Source: Halichondria panicea (lineage: Eukaryota; Porifera; Demospongiae; Suberitida; Halichondriidae). Taken from it: a stretch of DNA of 64,000 bases. Positions 53,595-64,000 of this stretch are shown one piece after another. Position numbers and translations under genes: made by a program. The notes under the pieces were generated by a model that made no database searches, was not told where the DNA came from, and saw only the letters and a program-made list of their open reading frames with translations. Numbering within the stretch: the stretch's first letter is position 1; each line of letters opens with the position of its first letter. The stretch is taken from contig NC_087388.1 of the NCBI RefSeq assembly GCF_963675165.1, forward strand, positions 5,461,047 through 5,525,046, in the 5' to 3' direction.

Positions 53595-55494
53595 CAGTGG
53601 CGTGTACAATGGCTTTGGGGGCTTGAGCACCCCCCTGTCCTCCCAGACAACTATGAAACTAATCGTATCACTCAGTAGCTAGCTAGCTAACTGTGCAGCT
53701 CTATCTCATTGACACAACGATTATAAGTCATGACCACGCCCAATTGAGCATGTGCAATCAGTATTGCCATTCCAATGTTGTTATGTAATGCTAATTGCAT
53801 GCATAATAGATCCACTGCACTATCCCAGTCACCTCTTGCTCCACTGAGAGATACTGAGAAGCAATGATTAACACTAGAATGACTGGACATCCCCATTGTG
53901 ATTGACCAGTTTGCTAGGATGTACCCCAGAAGAATAGTGCATGGAGATCCTACAAGATGACTGACTCATAATTATGTCTTATTATCACGCTATGCATGCA
54001 TTAGATCCCATTTGAGTGTATTTAGCAGGGAACTATGAGCTATAGTACCGATACTATAGATTACTCTGGGCTACAAACTACAACATTATACATTGTATTG
54101 TCATTTACAAGAAGATACACAGAAAAATTATTGTAGCTAGATGCTTTGTCTAGTAACATAGTAACAGAACTAGAATGGAAGAGAGAAGCTCTAGAGGAGA
54201 ATAGTAGGAGCCGCTCTTTTCTTGGGCAGTGTGCTGTACTTTTTTGGTGCAAGGCTGCATGGGGGAGGAGTAGCCTCGATCCCAGGCCGAGTTTTCGCTT
54301 TTATAACGGTTAGGCGAACAACTGGGCCTGGTACTAGTTGTCTGCGCATGCGTCAAATTTTCATTGTATATTTGTGGTCGGCAAAAATATTTAATAAATC
54401 AATAATGGAAATTTGTACACAGAAAATGCACAGAGTGAGTACACAAAAGATGCACATAGGGAGCTGCTTCACAAAGGCCTGGGGAGTTGCCAGTTGTGCT
54501 GCAGCACAATTACAGTGACCCAGGGCAACTTCAGGATGATTGAATGCCTTCAAATTACGTTTCAAAAAGATTTAGCAGGCTGCTGGACTTCTCTGATTCT
54601 AGGCCCCAACTCGTAACTCATTGCTTGAGAAAACGTAGATTCTCTTGATGTCTCTGAGCTACCCAGCAACGCTCGAATGAGCAGGTCATACTCCAGTCCT
54701 GTGTCTGTGAGTATAGGACAATATTAAAAGAAACCAAAGACGGTTAAACCCTTACCTCAAACTGTCCAGTCTCGTCCGTTAGTATAGCCAAGAGGAGCAC
54801 TGTTGGGATAGCTGGATATTAGCCATTGCTCCTGTACAGAGAAGTAGACATTTTAAATACGTGTAGATCTATACATATTAAATTTCTCGGTTATAGTGTC
54901 ATTGTCGACGAGCTGATGATGGCAGCACCAAGTTCTCTAGCTCACACTCTTCACTTAATCCACCATATTAATGATGAAACTATAGTCTACCTACATTCTT
55001 GCCAAACATGAACAAGACTTGATAGCATAGCCGGCCATAGGGCCCACACAAAAATATCTGACCTTAACAAGCTTGACAAAGCTTTATACCTCTTCCCTTG
55101 TTGTTCAGTCTTCAGAATAAGCTTCAGAGAAGAGAGAAGCTTCAGCTAAGAGCCATTCCAATCGATTCCAATAATGATAAAACGGGAACTGACTTCTAGT
55201 ACACGATAGTACACGAATATAAATGTCACGAAAGTGAACGAGAATATCCATTCGTCAGAATCTGACGAACGACTGACGCATGCGCAGACAACTAGTACCA
55301 GGCCCAGTTGTTCGCCTAACCGTTATAAAAGCGAAAACTCGGCCTGGGATCGAGGCTAGGGGGAGGAGCTGGATGTATGAAAGATACGCCGCAATAAATG
55401 CGGGGGCGTAAAATCGCGCGCGCTATGCGCGCGGCTCCATTTTTTTTCTGCACTTTTGAGCACCCTCCTGCTTCAATCTCTAGAAACTCCCCTG
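53595..55494. repeat. Older insertion hosting a nested Mutator-like element
   Basis: It starts CAGTGGCGTGTACAATGG and ends AAACTCCCCTG, with inverted GAGCACCCCC-type motifs near the ends. The RTK-1 flank is continuous at this place (ATAATAACAGTGAAG). The Mutator-like element at 54271-55358 lies within it. No clean target duplication could be defined. Confidence 0.5.
54271..55358. mobile_element. Mutator-like (Pack-MULE-like) element, 1088 bp
   Basis: About 85-bp terminal inverted repeats identical to those at 25372-26446. The 10-bp target GGGGGAGGAG is duplicated (54261-54270 and 55359-55368). The interior differs from the other copy by few substitutions and a 13-bp insertion near 54870. It carries the same minus-strand exon-like pieces. 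Different flanks prove an independent insertion. Confidence 0.85.
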
Positions 55495-55515
55495 AATTAA
55501 CAGGGAACATACCAA

Positions 55516-55566
55516 TGCTGCTAAGTTTGTATTTAAGGTTACCCTAATTGTCTGATGCTAGAATAG
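55516..55566 (+). promoter_or_regulatory. Conserved class A 5' flank of RTK-5
   Basis: GCTGCTAAGTTTGTATTTAA through GATGCTAGAATAG matches the RTK-1 flank, although everything just upstream is transposon sequence. The regulatory information kept is therefore short. Confidence 0.5.
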
Positions 55567-58500
55567 ATGGCTATGTTAGTGGCTTTCTTTGTTTTGTTGT
55601 TTCTGCTGCAAGGAGCAGCTTTATATTCTCAATCACCCTCCTTTGATTTTCTCCCAGGACTGCAAGTGGACTCCACTGGGAAAACATTCCTAATTGATGC
55701 AGACAACTACCTGTATAGACTGAATGCTCAGCTAATACAAGAGGAGAGAGTTGATCTAGGAGCTACCTATGTCATTGAACAAGGACTGGCCCTGAGCTCC
55801 ACTGGGATGTTGGTGGTGTGTTTAGAGGATCTCTCTTGCTCCGTCTACAATGCAAGCACCATCAGTGCTGGTCCTATCTGGAGTGTCAGTAATGCTATAG
55901 TAGGATATTTTAACTCTGGAGCAGCTATGTTTATGTCAGGAGACAGTTTCTACACTGGAGCAATGACTGATATAGATCTAGGTCAGAGAATGGTACTGCA
56001 ACAATTCGGACAGGAGTTCAGTAGATCTTCTGTAAACAATCAATCAGATATGCGTAATGAACTGGTATTTGAGATTAGTACCTTTGGACGAAACTTTTAT
56101 GCATTTGGTGGTTTTGTGAGTAGTGGATTTGCCTATTATGTTGTTGTCGATTATCAACCTGCTGATGCACGAGCTATCAGACTATTACGTGTTTGCAACA
56201 TGCCTGATTGTGGAGGCCCAAGTACCTGTGGAGTGACTGGTTTGTATGAACTGGGAATCAATTGCGGTCTTCAGGGGATCACTGAAGATACTTGTTTGTG
56301 TGCAGTGTCATTAGTGGAGGACTTCAGTGGGATATCTGGACCCACTGCTGTGGTAACTATTTGCTTTGGCGGTACTAATTCTATTTGTCTGGTCAATATC
56401 ACTGCTGTCAATGAAGCTATGGACGCTAAATATGACTCGTGTATTGTGTCACGCACTGTTGAAGAAGAAATTGGTTTAGCATGGAGAACAGGCTCTTCAG
56501 AAAACTGCGATACCCTGCCTCAGTCTCAGGTACGTTTGTATATAATTATAGCATACTGGTCTATTTATATAACATCAACAATTCACAGGAAACAGTGGAC
56601 ATATGTGACACACCCAGTCCAGTCGGCCTTCTCATTCCAAATGGTGGTATTGACATAATAGCACCAGTTCGTATCAACTTTGGAATTGACCTTGTCCCCT
56701 TTGCTTCAGTAGCTGTGAAGGTGGAGCAGTTTTCCTTTGTGTTTGTGGCAACTAATGATTCTAGAATAAGAGGAGTAAGTCCATGATTGTGTATAATTAT
56801 GACATCATGCTTGTCTTCACAGTACGATGTCAGTGGTACCTCGACTCTGGACACTGATAGCTATTTCTACAGTCAGCGAGTGAGATATGATGTATATCTT
56901 TTGTCATGGCATGAGGGACTGAACTACATCACAGCAGCCACTGCAAACTCTGTAAGTTAATTATGGCATGTAAGCATATATTATTATATGTCCTATATCC
57001 TATCCATGCTTTATACCCCTTTGTAGGTATTCCAAGTACCCATAGAGGAGTGTTCCCAGCGTATAGACTGTACTAGTTGTACCAATGACCTCAACCCGCT
57101 GTGTGGGTGGTGTGTGGTGGAGAACAAGTGCTCCCGTCAGACGCAGTGTCAGAACTCCAGTCTCTCTAGTAGATGGGTACAGGACAATGCCAACTGTTTT
57201 ACTACCACTGTGGATCCTATGCAGCTTGTCCTCGACCCTGCAATTCTTGCTAATGTGGTAAAAGACTTGCATGTCCATGCATTAATGTGACTGTCTGAGG
57301 TTATATAAACTATCCTCACAGGTCACGGTGACCCTGCCTAACCCCCTGCCTGGAGAGAATATCTCCTGTCATTTGGCGGACAGTGAAGAACGTTTCCCAC
57401 CCATCATAGTACCAGCTGTTGAGGTCACTCCAGGAATAGTGTTCAGTTGTGATATTGAAGGACTGGTACCTGACTACCCTGGAGTGACTGCAATCATCAA
57501 CCTGGGATTTCAGAGCTCTCTGTTCAATGAGCCATTTAACGTTACCAACCAAGCACTCACAATCTACAATTGCTCAGCAGGGAAAAGGTATAGGTACCTC
57601 AACCATATTCATGACCTGCTGATCACACTATGAATGTGCAGCTGTAAGGATTGCCTGGAGTCCAACAGTCCGTGTGGATGGTGTAACCTCAACAAGCAGT
57701 GTAGTGGGACAGCAACTCTGTGCAAGAATACGTCTCACTTCCTACAGGTGATAGCTTGATGACCCCTGACTCTCTAATGTCTATATCCCTCTATACAGGT
57801 GTCTATATCTACAGACTTCAGAGCCCTATGCCCCCTGCTAGATACGACCCCCTTTGGGGGGCACACTCTACCAGTGAGGGTAGTCCAGGACCTTCGACTG
57901 ACCACTAGGAACCTGATACCACCAGTAAGTCAACATTAACTCTGTACCCTGACCCTTCCATGGCTTCTCTATAGACGGATGGCTTCGAGTATTTGTGTAT
58001 TGTGAATGGAGTTAGCCTGGCAGCTCAGTATGAGAATGAGACCTCTATCCTGTGCAATGTGGGCAGTGGAGACGTAAGTGCTAACACTGTAATACAATAC
58101 AATGTAATGTAATGTAAACTGCACGAACAGTTTCACAATGACCATTAAATGCTGATTGTGATGTAATTAGTGTTGCATTCTAGTTATCACATTACCATAC
58201 ATGCATGACACAGCTCAACCTGCCTACTGGTAGTGGTAGCTCTTCTGTGGTTGCTACGGTGATATGGTTCGGGAATGGCATCATCCACCCACTCAGCAGT
58301 GTCACACAACAGACTGACAGTACGTACACCATCACAGTAACTACAAAAGTTGGACTAACATTTATACACAACCTCTGTTTACCATATGCCCCTCCCCCTC
58401 CCCCCAACCACACAATGACATAAAGTTACGTTGTTTGATTGTCGTAACTTGGGCAGTGGATGTTCAGAGTGCTTAGCATCCAGACTGGGGTCAAAGTTCA

Positions 58501-61500
58501 CGTGTGGGTGGTGTAGCCTTAGCGACAGCTGTGAGGTGTTGCAAGAATGCACCAATGATGTTTTTGTTACTGAGGGGAGAAATTGTCCTTCCCCTTTCAT
58601 CAAATCAATCTCTCCAGAATCTGGTAATCATTATAATTTTACCTACTATATGCCATGATACTTCCTACACCCACAGGACCAGTTGATGGTGGTACAGCAA
58701 TCACTGTGATGGGCACTGACCTCGGAGTGACCTTTGCTGACATTCTGAACGCCACCCTTACATTAGGAGGTGTGGCCTGTACTATCATCAACACTGACTA
58801 TATACCAGGGAGGCAGTTTGTGTGTGTGACCAACAACTTTGGAAGTACAGGCAGCAATGTCTTCACTATGGTCCTGTATGGCAATATAGACGTCAATGTA
58901 AACGCTGATCCTTTCATTGCGTTGAATCCCTTTGTTAGTAGCGTCAAACCGACCTTTGGACCCATGGCAGGGGGTACCAAACTGACTGTGAGGGGTACTG
59001 CACTAAGAGTGGGTAACCATGAGAACACTAGAGTCACTCTGGTCAGTGGAGGGTTAATCTACACCTGCAACGTATTGTAAGTGGCAGTATACGTCTGGAA
59101 ATGTTGAAACCTTTCCTTGCAGATCAATCTTTTCTCAAGAGATTGAATGCACCACTACAGCAGCAAACCTCACCTCCGCTGCAGAGGTGGTAGTTACTAT
59201 TGATGCTGCTAGACTGGACTTTGGAGTGTTCTTCACTTACAGTAACAACCCCAATGTAACTGCTGTGCGTCCTAGCAACACCATTCCCAGTGGAGGCATC
59301 ACACTGACCTTTACTGGAGTGTACTTGGACGTGGTACAACAGCCTGTGTTGGAGATCTACCAGCCCATGGAGGAGGATCCTCTGGTAAGCCAGCAACTAT
59401 AATTATGTCTGTATTATTTACTCTCCCCTACAGAGAAGCAACTGCAGTGTTGTGGACAATACAACCATCACATGCTTGACTCCTAGTCTGCTAATAACCT
59501 CACTGACCCCATTGGACTATGCCCTACTGTTTGATGATGTCCCACCTATCACACAAGCACGTTTTCCCATCAGCGTCCAATTAGATCCCTCCAATTTCCG
59601 GCTGGAGGGTTCTCAAAAGGTCCCTAATGGCACAGAGACGCTCATACGCATTGTGGTATGTAATATTAGCTAGTAAACCGACCCTATTAATTGTTATTGT
59701 GTGTGTATCCAGGGTGATAATCTCGACTCAGTGGAGACCAGTGAGATACGAGTGACAGTGGGAGGGGAGGAGTGTGTCAAGACACCCAGTAGCGTAAGAG
59801 GGAGTGAATTCATCTGTACTGCCCCCTTGGAGCCGCCAGGAGGGGAAAACCCAGCCAACATAAATGTGTGTATGACTATAATTATACGTAACTGTGTCAC
59901 TGTTCACTTCAGGTAACCGTTGGAAGCAACATCGCTCAAAAATTGGACCGGCAACTGACTTATACATTTCCTGAGGCAACGGTTTTTGGGCCAACAGTTC
60001 CTCTGCAGATCATCATTCCAGTTATTGTCATCATCTTTATAATTGTCGTGTGTGTACTGACGATTGCTATTGTCTGCTTGTATCTGAACTCAAGGAGAAA
60101 GTCAGTACCAATTTATATGCATCAGCATGAGCAAAGGATAGAGCTCACGGCTACTGGGTAAGTAATGATAATATTATATACTGTTGTTCAATTTGCAAAT
60201 TAATTTGTTACAGGAAAACTCATGAGGTAGTCGATGGTAATACTGCACTCGTTAGTAAGTTTTCTTTTCTACACACACATGTATAGTCCCTGTTACATGC
60301 AACAAATTATATTCAGAATCAGAACTTGTTGAGATTGCTGAGTCCATCCCAGACTCATTCAAAATAGCTGCCTCAAAATTGAAGCTCTCCAGTACTGCAA
60401 TAGGACAAGGTAAAGAAAGATGTGCAAATAATTTGATTTTGGGATGTGACTATACAGGTGAATTTGGCGTTGTGTACAAGGGTGTTCTGACAGACTGGAA
60501 CAAAGTACCTATGCAGGGGGTGGCCGTGAAGACATTAAAAGGTTATAATTATCATTATTGTTGTGAGATGAATATTACACAATGAAACCTTTTGAACACA
60601 GAAACTATAAACTCACGATTATTTCGCGATCATTCCCTCTATAGACATGTTAACCTAAATTCCGGTCTGCAGTCAGTTATACATTTTCTGAGCCCTAGAG
60701 ATTCATTTTTCTGCAATTGTAACACACAACATTTCATTTCTGATGAGTTAGTTCTTCATTATTTATACAGGTCTGTTCTCATTGTCGGATGTTCAGAGCA
60801 TGGTGTGTGAGGTGAACAAGATGCAGGACTTTGACCATCCTCACGTCATGTCCCTAATTGGAGTGTGTCTCGATGCTGGCCCCGGTGTTGCCATAGTGAT
60901 GCCATATATGGCCAATGGCAGCCTTATTAGCTACCTCAAAAAAGAAAGGAGCAGCCTTGAGTTGGACGATGACTGTGACATAGATCAGGTGTGTGTGGTG
61001 TAGGGTGCATACGAGTAGTAAATAGCTCAGTATCTATGACGACTACCTTTTGGTTTAGAGCATGTATAAGTAATACTATATAATTATGGTATTAGTGTGA
61101 GCATTGTGTGGGTGTCTCAACAGAAAGGTATGTGGGGCTGCATGATTACTGTGATCCATGTGTATAGAGAGATGCATGCTACATTCCCATCAGCTATACT
61201 GGGTCAAAATATATTTCTTACCTAGCTTGACCACTTGACCAGCCTATTTTACTGAAACAACATGCATCAGCCTTATGGCATGACCATATTCCACAACAAA
61301 TCACGTTCACTATAACTATGCATGCATATATATAGTGCAAGGTGTACAAAATGATAGTTAAAACTGGCGCATGCAGAATGCAGGGAAAGAATGACTATAA
61401 TTATAGCTATAATTATCTAGAAAGAATTTTTTCAATTTGTGTCAGCAGCGTGATCGATTGTGGGGATAATACTGACATGGAGTATATAAAATTATGATGA

Positions 61501-62911
61501 GCTTTTCCAGAACTTAGTCAAAAATCAGAGCACCAATTAATAATTTGTAAAGAAGTGGTTGCCATTGATACAGATTCTGGAAGTGAGGAAACTGCTACTA
61601 AAGATGTGTCGTCAGATAGCACTGGGAATGGCCTACTTGGCTGAACAGAAGTTTGTCCATCGCGACCTTGCAGCCAGAAACTGCATGTGAGTGAACGATT
61701 GACAGTGTGCACGAAAGAAATCATGACACTAAGTATAATCATGCAAAGTTCATGTTTTTATAGCCACGGTAACGTTATACTATAGTCGGAGCATTCTTCC
61801 TTGCATGCGACAAAAATTATATCCAATGGTATGCATCGATATTGTAAAAATATCACTAGCATACTAGCTGGTTAGCATTTTACATAATTGTTTCCATGAG
61901 GTTTTATCTTGACATATAATACATTCAGGCTGGACTCGGGAGGGGGTATCAGGGTGGGGGACTTTGGTTTGGCTGAAGACGTCTATGCTAGCGGCTACTT
62001 CAGACAGAACGACAGAGCCAATGTGAAGCTGCCCTACAAATGGATGGCCATGGAGAGTCTCAACGATGCCATATTCACAGAAAAAACTGATGTGGTGAGT
62101 CAGTGCATGATCACAAGCTCTATAACTCAGTAATAGCTTTATTTCGTGAACACGCTCTATCTAACCTCAACCCCTAATTTGTGTCTGAAATACGTTTTCC
62201 TTTCATAATCATTGTTACTTGTCGTCCATGTGCCCATGCAGTGGTCGTATGGTGTGACTGTGTGGGAAGTCTTCAATGGAGGACGGACCCCCTACCCTGC
62301 TGTGGACCCACACTCCCTCATCCAGCTGCTGGGAGAGGGGCGGAGACTAGAGAAACCTCTCAACGCAGCCTGTTCCGCCGAAATGTGAGTGTACACTCTC
62401 TGAGTTGAGTATCGTAGCAGTTGCATTGAGCTAGTTGTTGTGTTGGGTAGACTGAGATTTGGAATTACCATTATGTTCCAACTGACTGTACATCCCTCTA
62501 CACTCACTCAGTTCTGAAGTGATGCGTCAGTGTTGGAGGGAGGACCCAGAGGAGAGACCAACCTTCTCACAACTGTCCTCCACTGTGGACAAGTTACTGA
62601 CATCTATTGCTGGCTACACTGAGCTCGGTATGGTGCTACTGAACACAGTTCAAGAGGTGGAGCAGCTCAGTAAGTGCATAATTAAAAGATAGTATGATAC
62701 TATAAATAGCAGCTCTTAATGAATACTTACTTAGTGTAGTATGCTAAGACATGCTAAAAATCATTATTCATTCCATGCTTTTACTGCAGAATGTGACAAT
62801 GTACCTTCACCTACTGAAGACGCTAATCGTTATGTCGATGGTCCACCAGGTCACCCTCTAGCATTCAAAAACAGAATGTACGAAGAAGAATTTACTGCAA
62901 CAGACGATTAA
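55567..62911 (+). CDS. RTK-5: class A sema/PSI/IPT receptor tyrosine kinase, intact
   Basis: Exons: 55567-56529, 56589-56774, 56823-56951, 57027-57257, 57322-57587, 57642-57747, 57799-57924, 57975-58073, 58214-58319, 58426-58623, 58677-59076, 59123-59384, 59434-59655, 59713-59865, 59913-60157, 60214-60254, 60317-60409, 60458-60541, 60771-60988, 61574-61686, 61929-62094, 62242-62384, 62512-62669, 62790-62911. Total 4830 bp, 1609 aa. Domains as in RTK-3; all kinase motifs are present ([23 protein letters not shown]). It has the most compact introns of the five and no intronic insertion seen. The sema exon begins [20 protein letters not shown] and lacks the residues between SFDF and LPGLQ seen in RTK-3. 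The exon 10 acceptor (ACATAAAG) is weak, with its pyrimidine tract about 20 bp upstream, as in RTK-3. Confidence 0.92.
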
Positions 62912-63088
62912 CTAATTATAGCCTTTAGCTAGTGAGTTGTCCCTGTACATATAGCGTGTATATAAACGTACAATTCCAGCTGCTTTAATCTTTAGTACAA
63001 CCGTGCATGATACAATCAGTTTACTTTATTCTTTATTAGTATCATGCATGTATACACATGGTCACCGTAGCCTATTATTGTTTTACAC

Positions 63089-63094
63089 AATAAA
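63089..63094 (+). terminator. Polyadenylation signal of RTK-5
   Basis: AATAAA in the conserved class A 3' block, about 180 bp after the stop. Confidence 0.6.
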
Positions 63095-63231
63095 GTCACA
63101 TGCAATGTTTCCCGTCTTAATAATTTTGTCCTCAATTAACTATTTTCACATGCAGTGCCTATAATATTATATAGGCAGTCTTTTTACAATTTGAACAAAA
63201 AATATTCCGGAATATTGGTTTGGCACAGACC

Positions 63232-63278
63232 TAGCCTCGAATCCAGGCCGTATTTTAATCGGCCTGGTCTCGAGGCTA
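63232..63278. mobile_element. 47-bp hairpin element with 9-bp target duplication
   Basis: TAGCCTCGAATCCAGGCCG and its inverse surround a 9-bp loop. GCACAGACC is duplicated (63223-63231 and 63279-63287). Empty sites with a single copy exist at 9317-9325 and 36532-36540. The ends match the Mutator-like TIR. Confidence 0.92.
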
Positions 63279-63584
63279 GCACAGACCTAGCAATGGGCAA
63301 GGGAATATTGATGTGTTTACTGATAGTAGCATGATGCATAAGTGACATTCCAAGGATTGTTATGACAGTACACATCACATGCAGCCTGTCATAATAATGC
63401 ATACTTTGTATTTATGTACTGACAATTCGGTGTACAGCTTACGTTTTCTGCTGTATAGGGTCGGCTGCTCTGGTTGTCATGGTAACCTGGACGCATCAAC
63501 CACCCACTGAGCAACATATTGAAACAAATTTCAAGTATCATTTCTTTCTGTCAACAATCATTGTTATACTCTATATGCATGCAG

Positions 63585-63800
63585 GTCTGTTCTCTTTGTC
63601 AGATGTTCAGAGCATGGTGTGTGAGGTGAACAAGATGCAGAACTTTGACCATCCTCGCGTCATGTCTCTAATTGGGGTGTGTCTCGATGCTGGCCACGGG
63701 ATTGCCATAGTGATGCCATATATGGCCAACGGGAGCCTTTTTGACTACCTCAAGAAAGAGAGGGATAATCTGGAGCTGGACGATGACTGTGAGATTGATC

Positions 63801-63802
<2 letters not shown>
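63585..63802 (+). pseudogene. Orphan class B kinase exon 19
   Basis: A complete 218-bp N-lobe exon with acceptor GCATGCAG, frame open ([34 protein letters not shown]) and a GT-repeat donor. No exon 18 of this gene precedes it; RTK-5's terminal exon and 3' flank come first. It matches the relic at 1-178, so the catalytic exons are probably missing downstream too, but the window ends. Confidence 0.85.

Positions 63803-63840
<38 letters not shown>
63803..63840 (+). repeat. (GT)19 at the orphan exon 19 donor
   Basis: Nineteen GT units starting at the donor; it is the longest of the four homologous tracts. Confidence 0.9.
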
Positions 63841-63842
<2 letters not shown>

Positions 63843-64000
63843 TTTAGCAATTTTAATTAGCACTATTATACATATATGCCCCAAGGCATAACTACTTGAC
63901 TGTAGAAATTAATTTGTATCAGTACAGAACATATTTTATTAAGCTTTATCAGTATACGGAAGTTCCCGAAATTAATTTGTATCACTATATGCATGCAAGT

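Larger units (their letters stand above)
62912..63584 (+). other. Class A 3' flank of RTK-5
   Basis: No gene. Homologous to 8998-9612 until AATCATT at 63556-63562, where it jumps to class B intron 18 sequence. Confidence 0.75.

Overview
The window looks like animal DNA with many short GT-AG introns, AT-rich spacers, microsatellites and abundant small transposons. The gene family (sema/PSI/IPT receptor tyrosine kinases in a large tandem array) and the genome texture suggest a demosponge such as Amphimedon. That assignment is inference; no species marker is present.

The backbone is a head-to-tail, plus-strand array of receptor tyrosine kinases (RTKs). Five have the full gene layout: RTK-1 (1425-8997), RTK-2 (14234-23788), RTK-3 (27556-36216), RTK-4 (43189-51911) and RTK-5 (55567-62911). 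Each has 24 exons with the same intron phases. Four of the five add up to uninterrupted frames of 1602-1613 codons; RTK-1 carries a 4-bp duplication in exon 6 that shifts the frame. The predicted receptor is: signal peptide, sema-like domain, three PSI modules alternating with IPT/TIG domains (a plexin-like ectodomain), one transmembrane helix, a complete Met-like tyrosine kinase and a short tyrosine-bearing tail. Two classes alternate, A (RTK-1, -3, -5) and B (RTK-2, -4), so the duplicating unit is an A+B pair of about 26-29 kb. Partial class B relics lie at both window edges (1-787 and 63585-63802), so the array continues outside.

The spacers after RTK-1 and RTK-3 carry 5'-truncated copies of an inositol 1,4,5-trisphosphate receptor (ITPR) C-terminus (channel pore, zinc-finger-like region, coiled coil). 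The better copy (38059-42789) starts at an illegitimate junction with a broken RTK IPT exon. The other (9836-12583) is a further deleted pseudogene preceded by a (CA)n tract of about 459 bp. After RTK-5 the whole ITPR block is deleted and a lone class B kinase exon follows.

Mobile DNA is rich: two about 1.08-kb Mutator-like elements with 85-86-bp terminal inverted repeats and 9-10-bp target duplications; ultra-short hairpin elements (47, 52 and 67 bp) with 9-bp target duplications; pogo-like, Tc1-like and other MITEs; and several foldback insertions inside introns. No tRNA, rRNA or CRISPR was seen.

How it may work together (inference): the array makes a set of surface receptors whose kinase halves are nearly identical within a class while the first sema exon varies in sequence and length. 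This pattern suits a family that diversifies ligand recognition over a shared signalling output.
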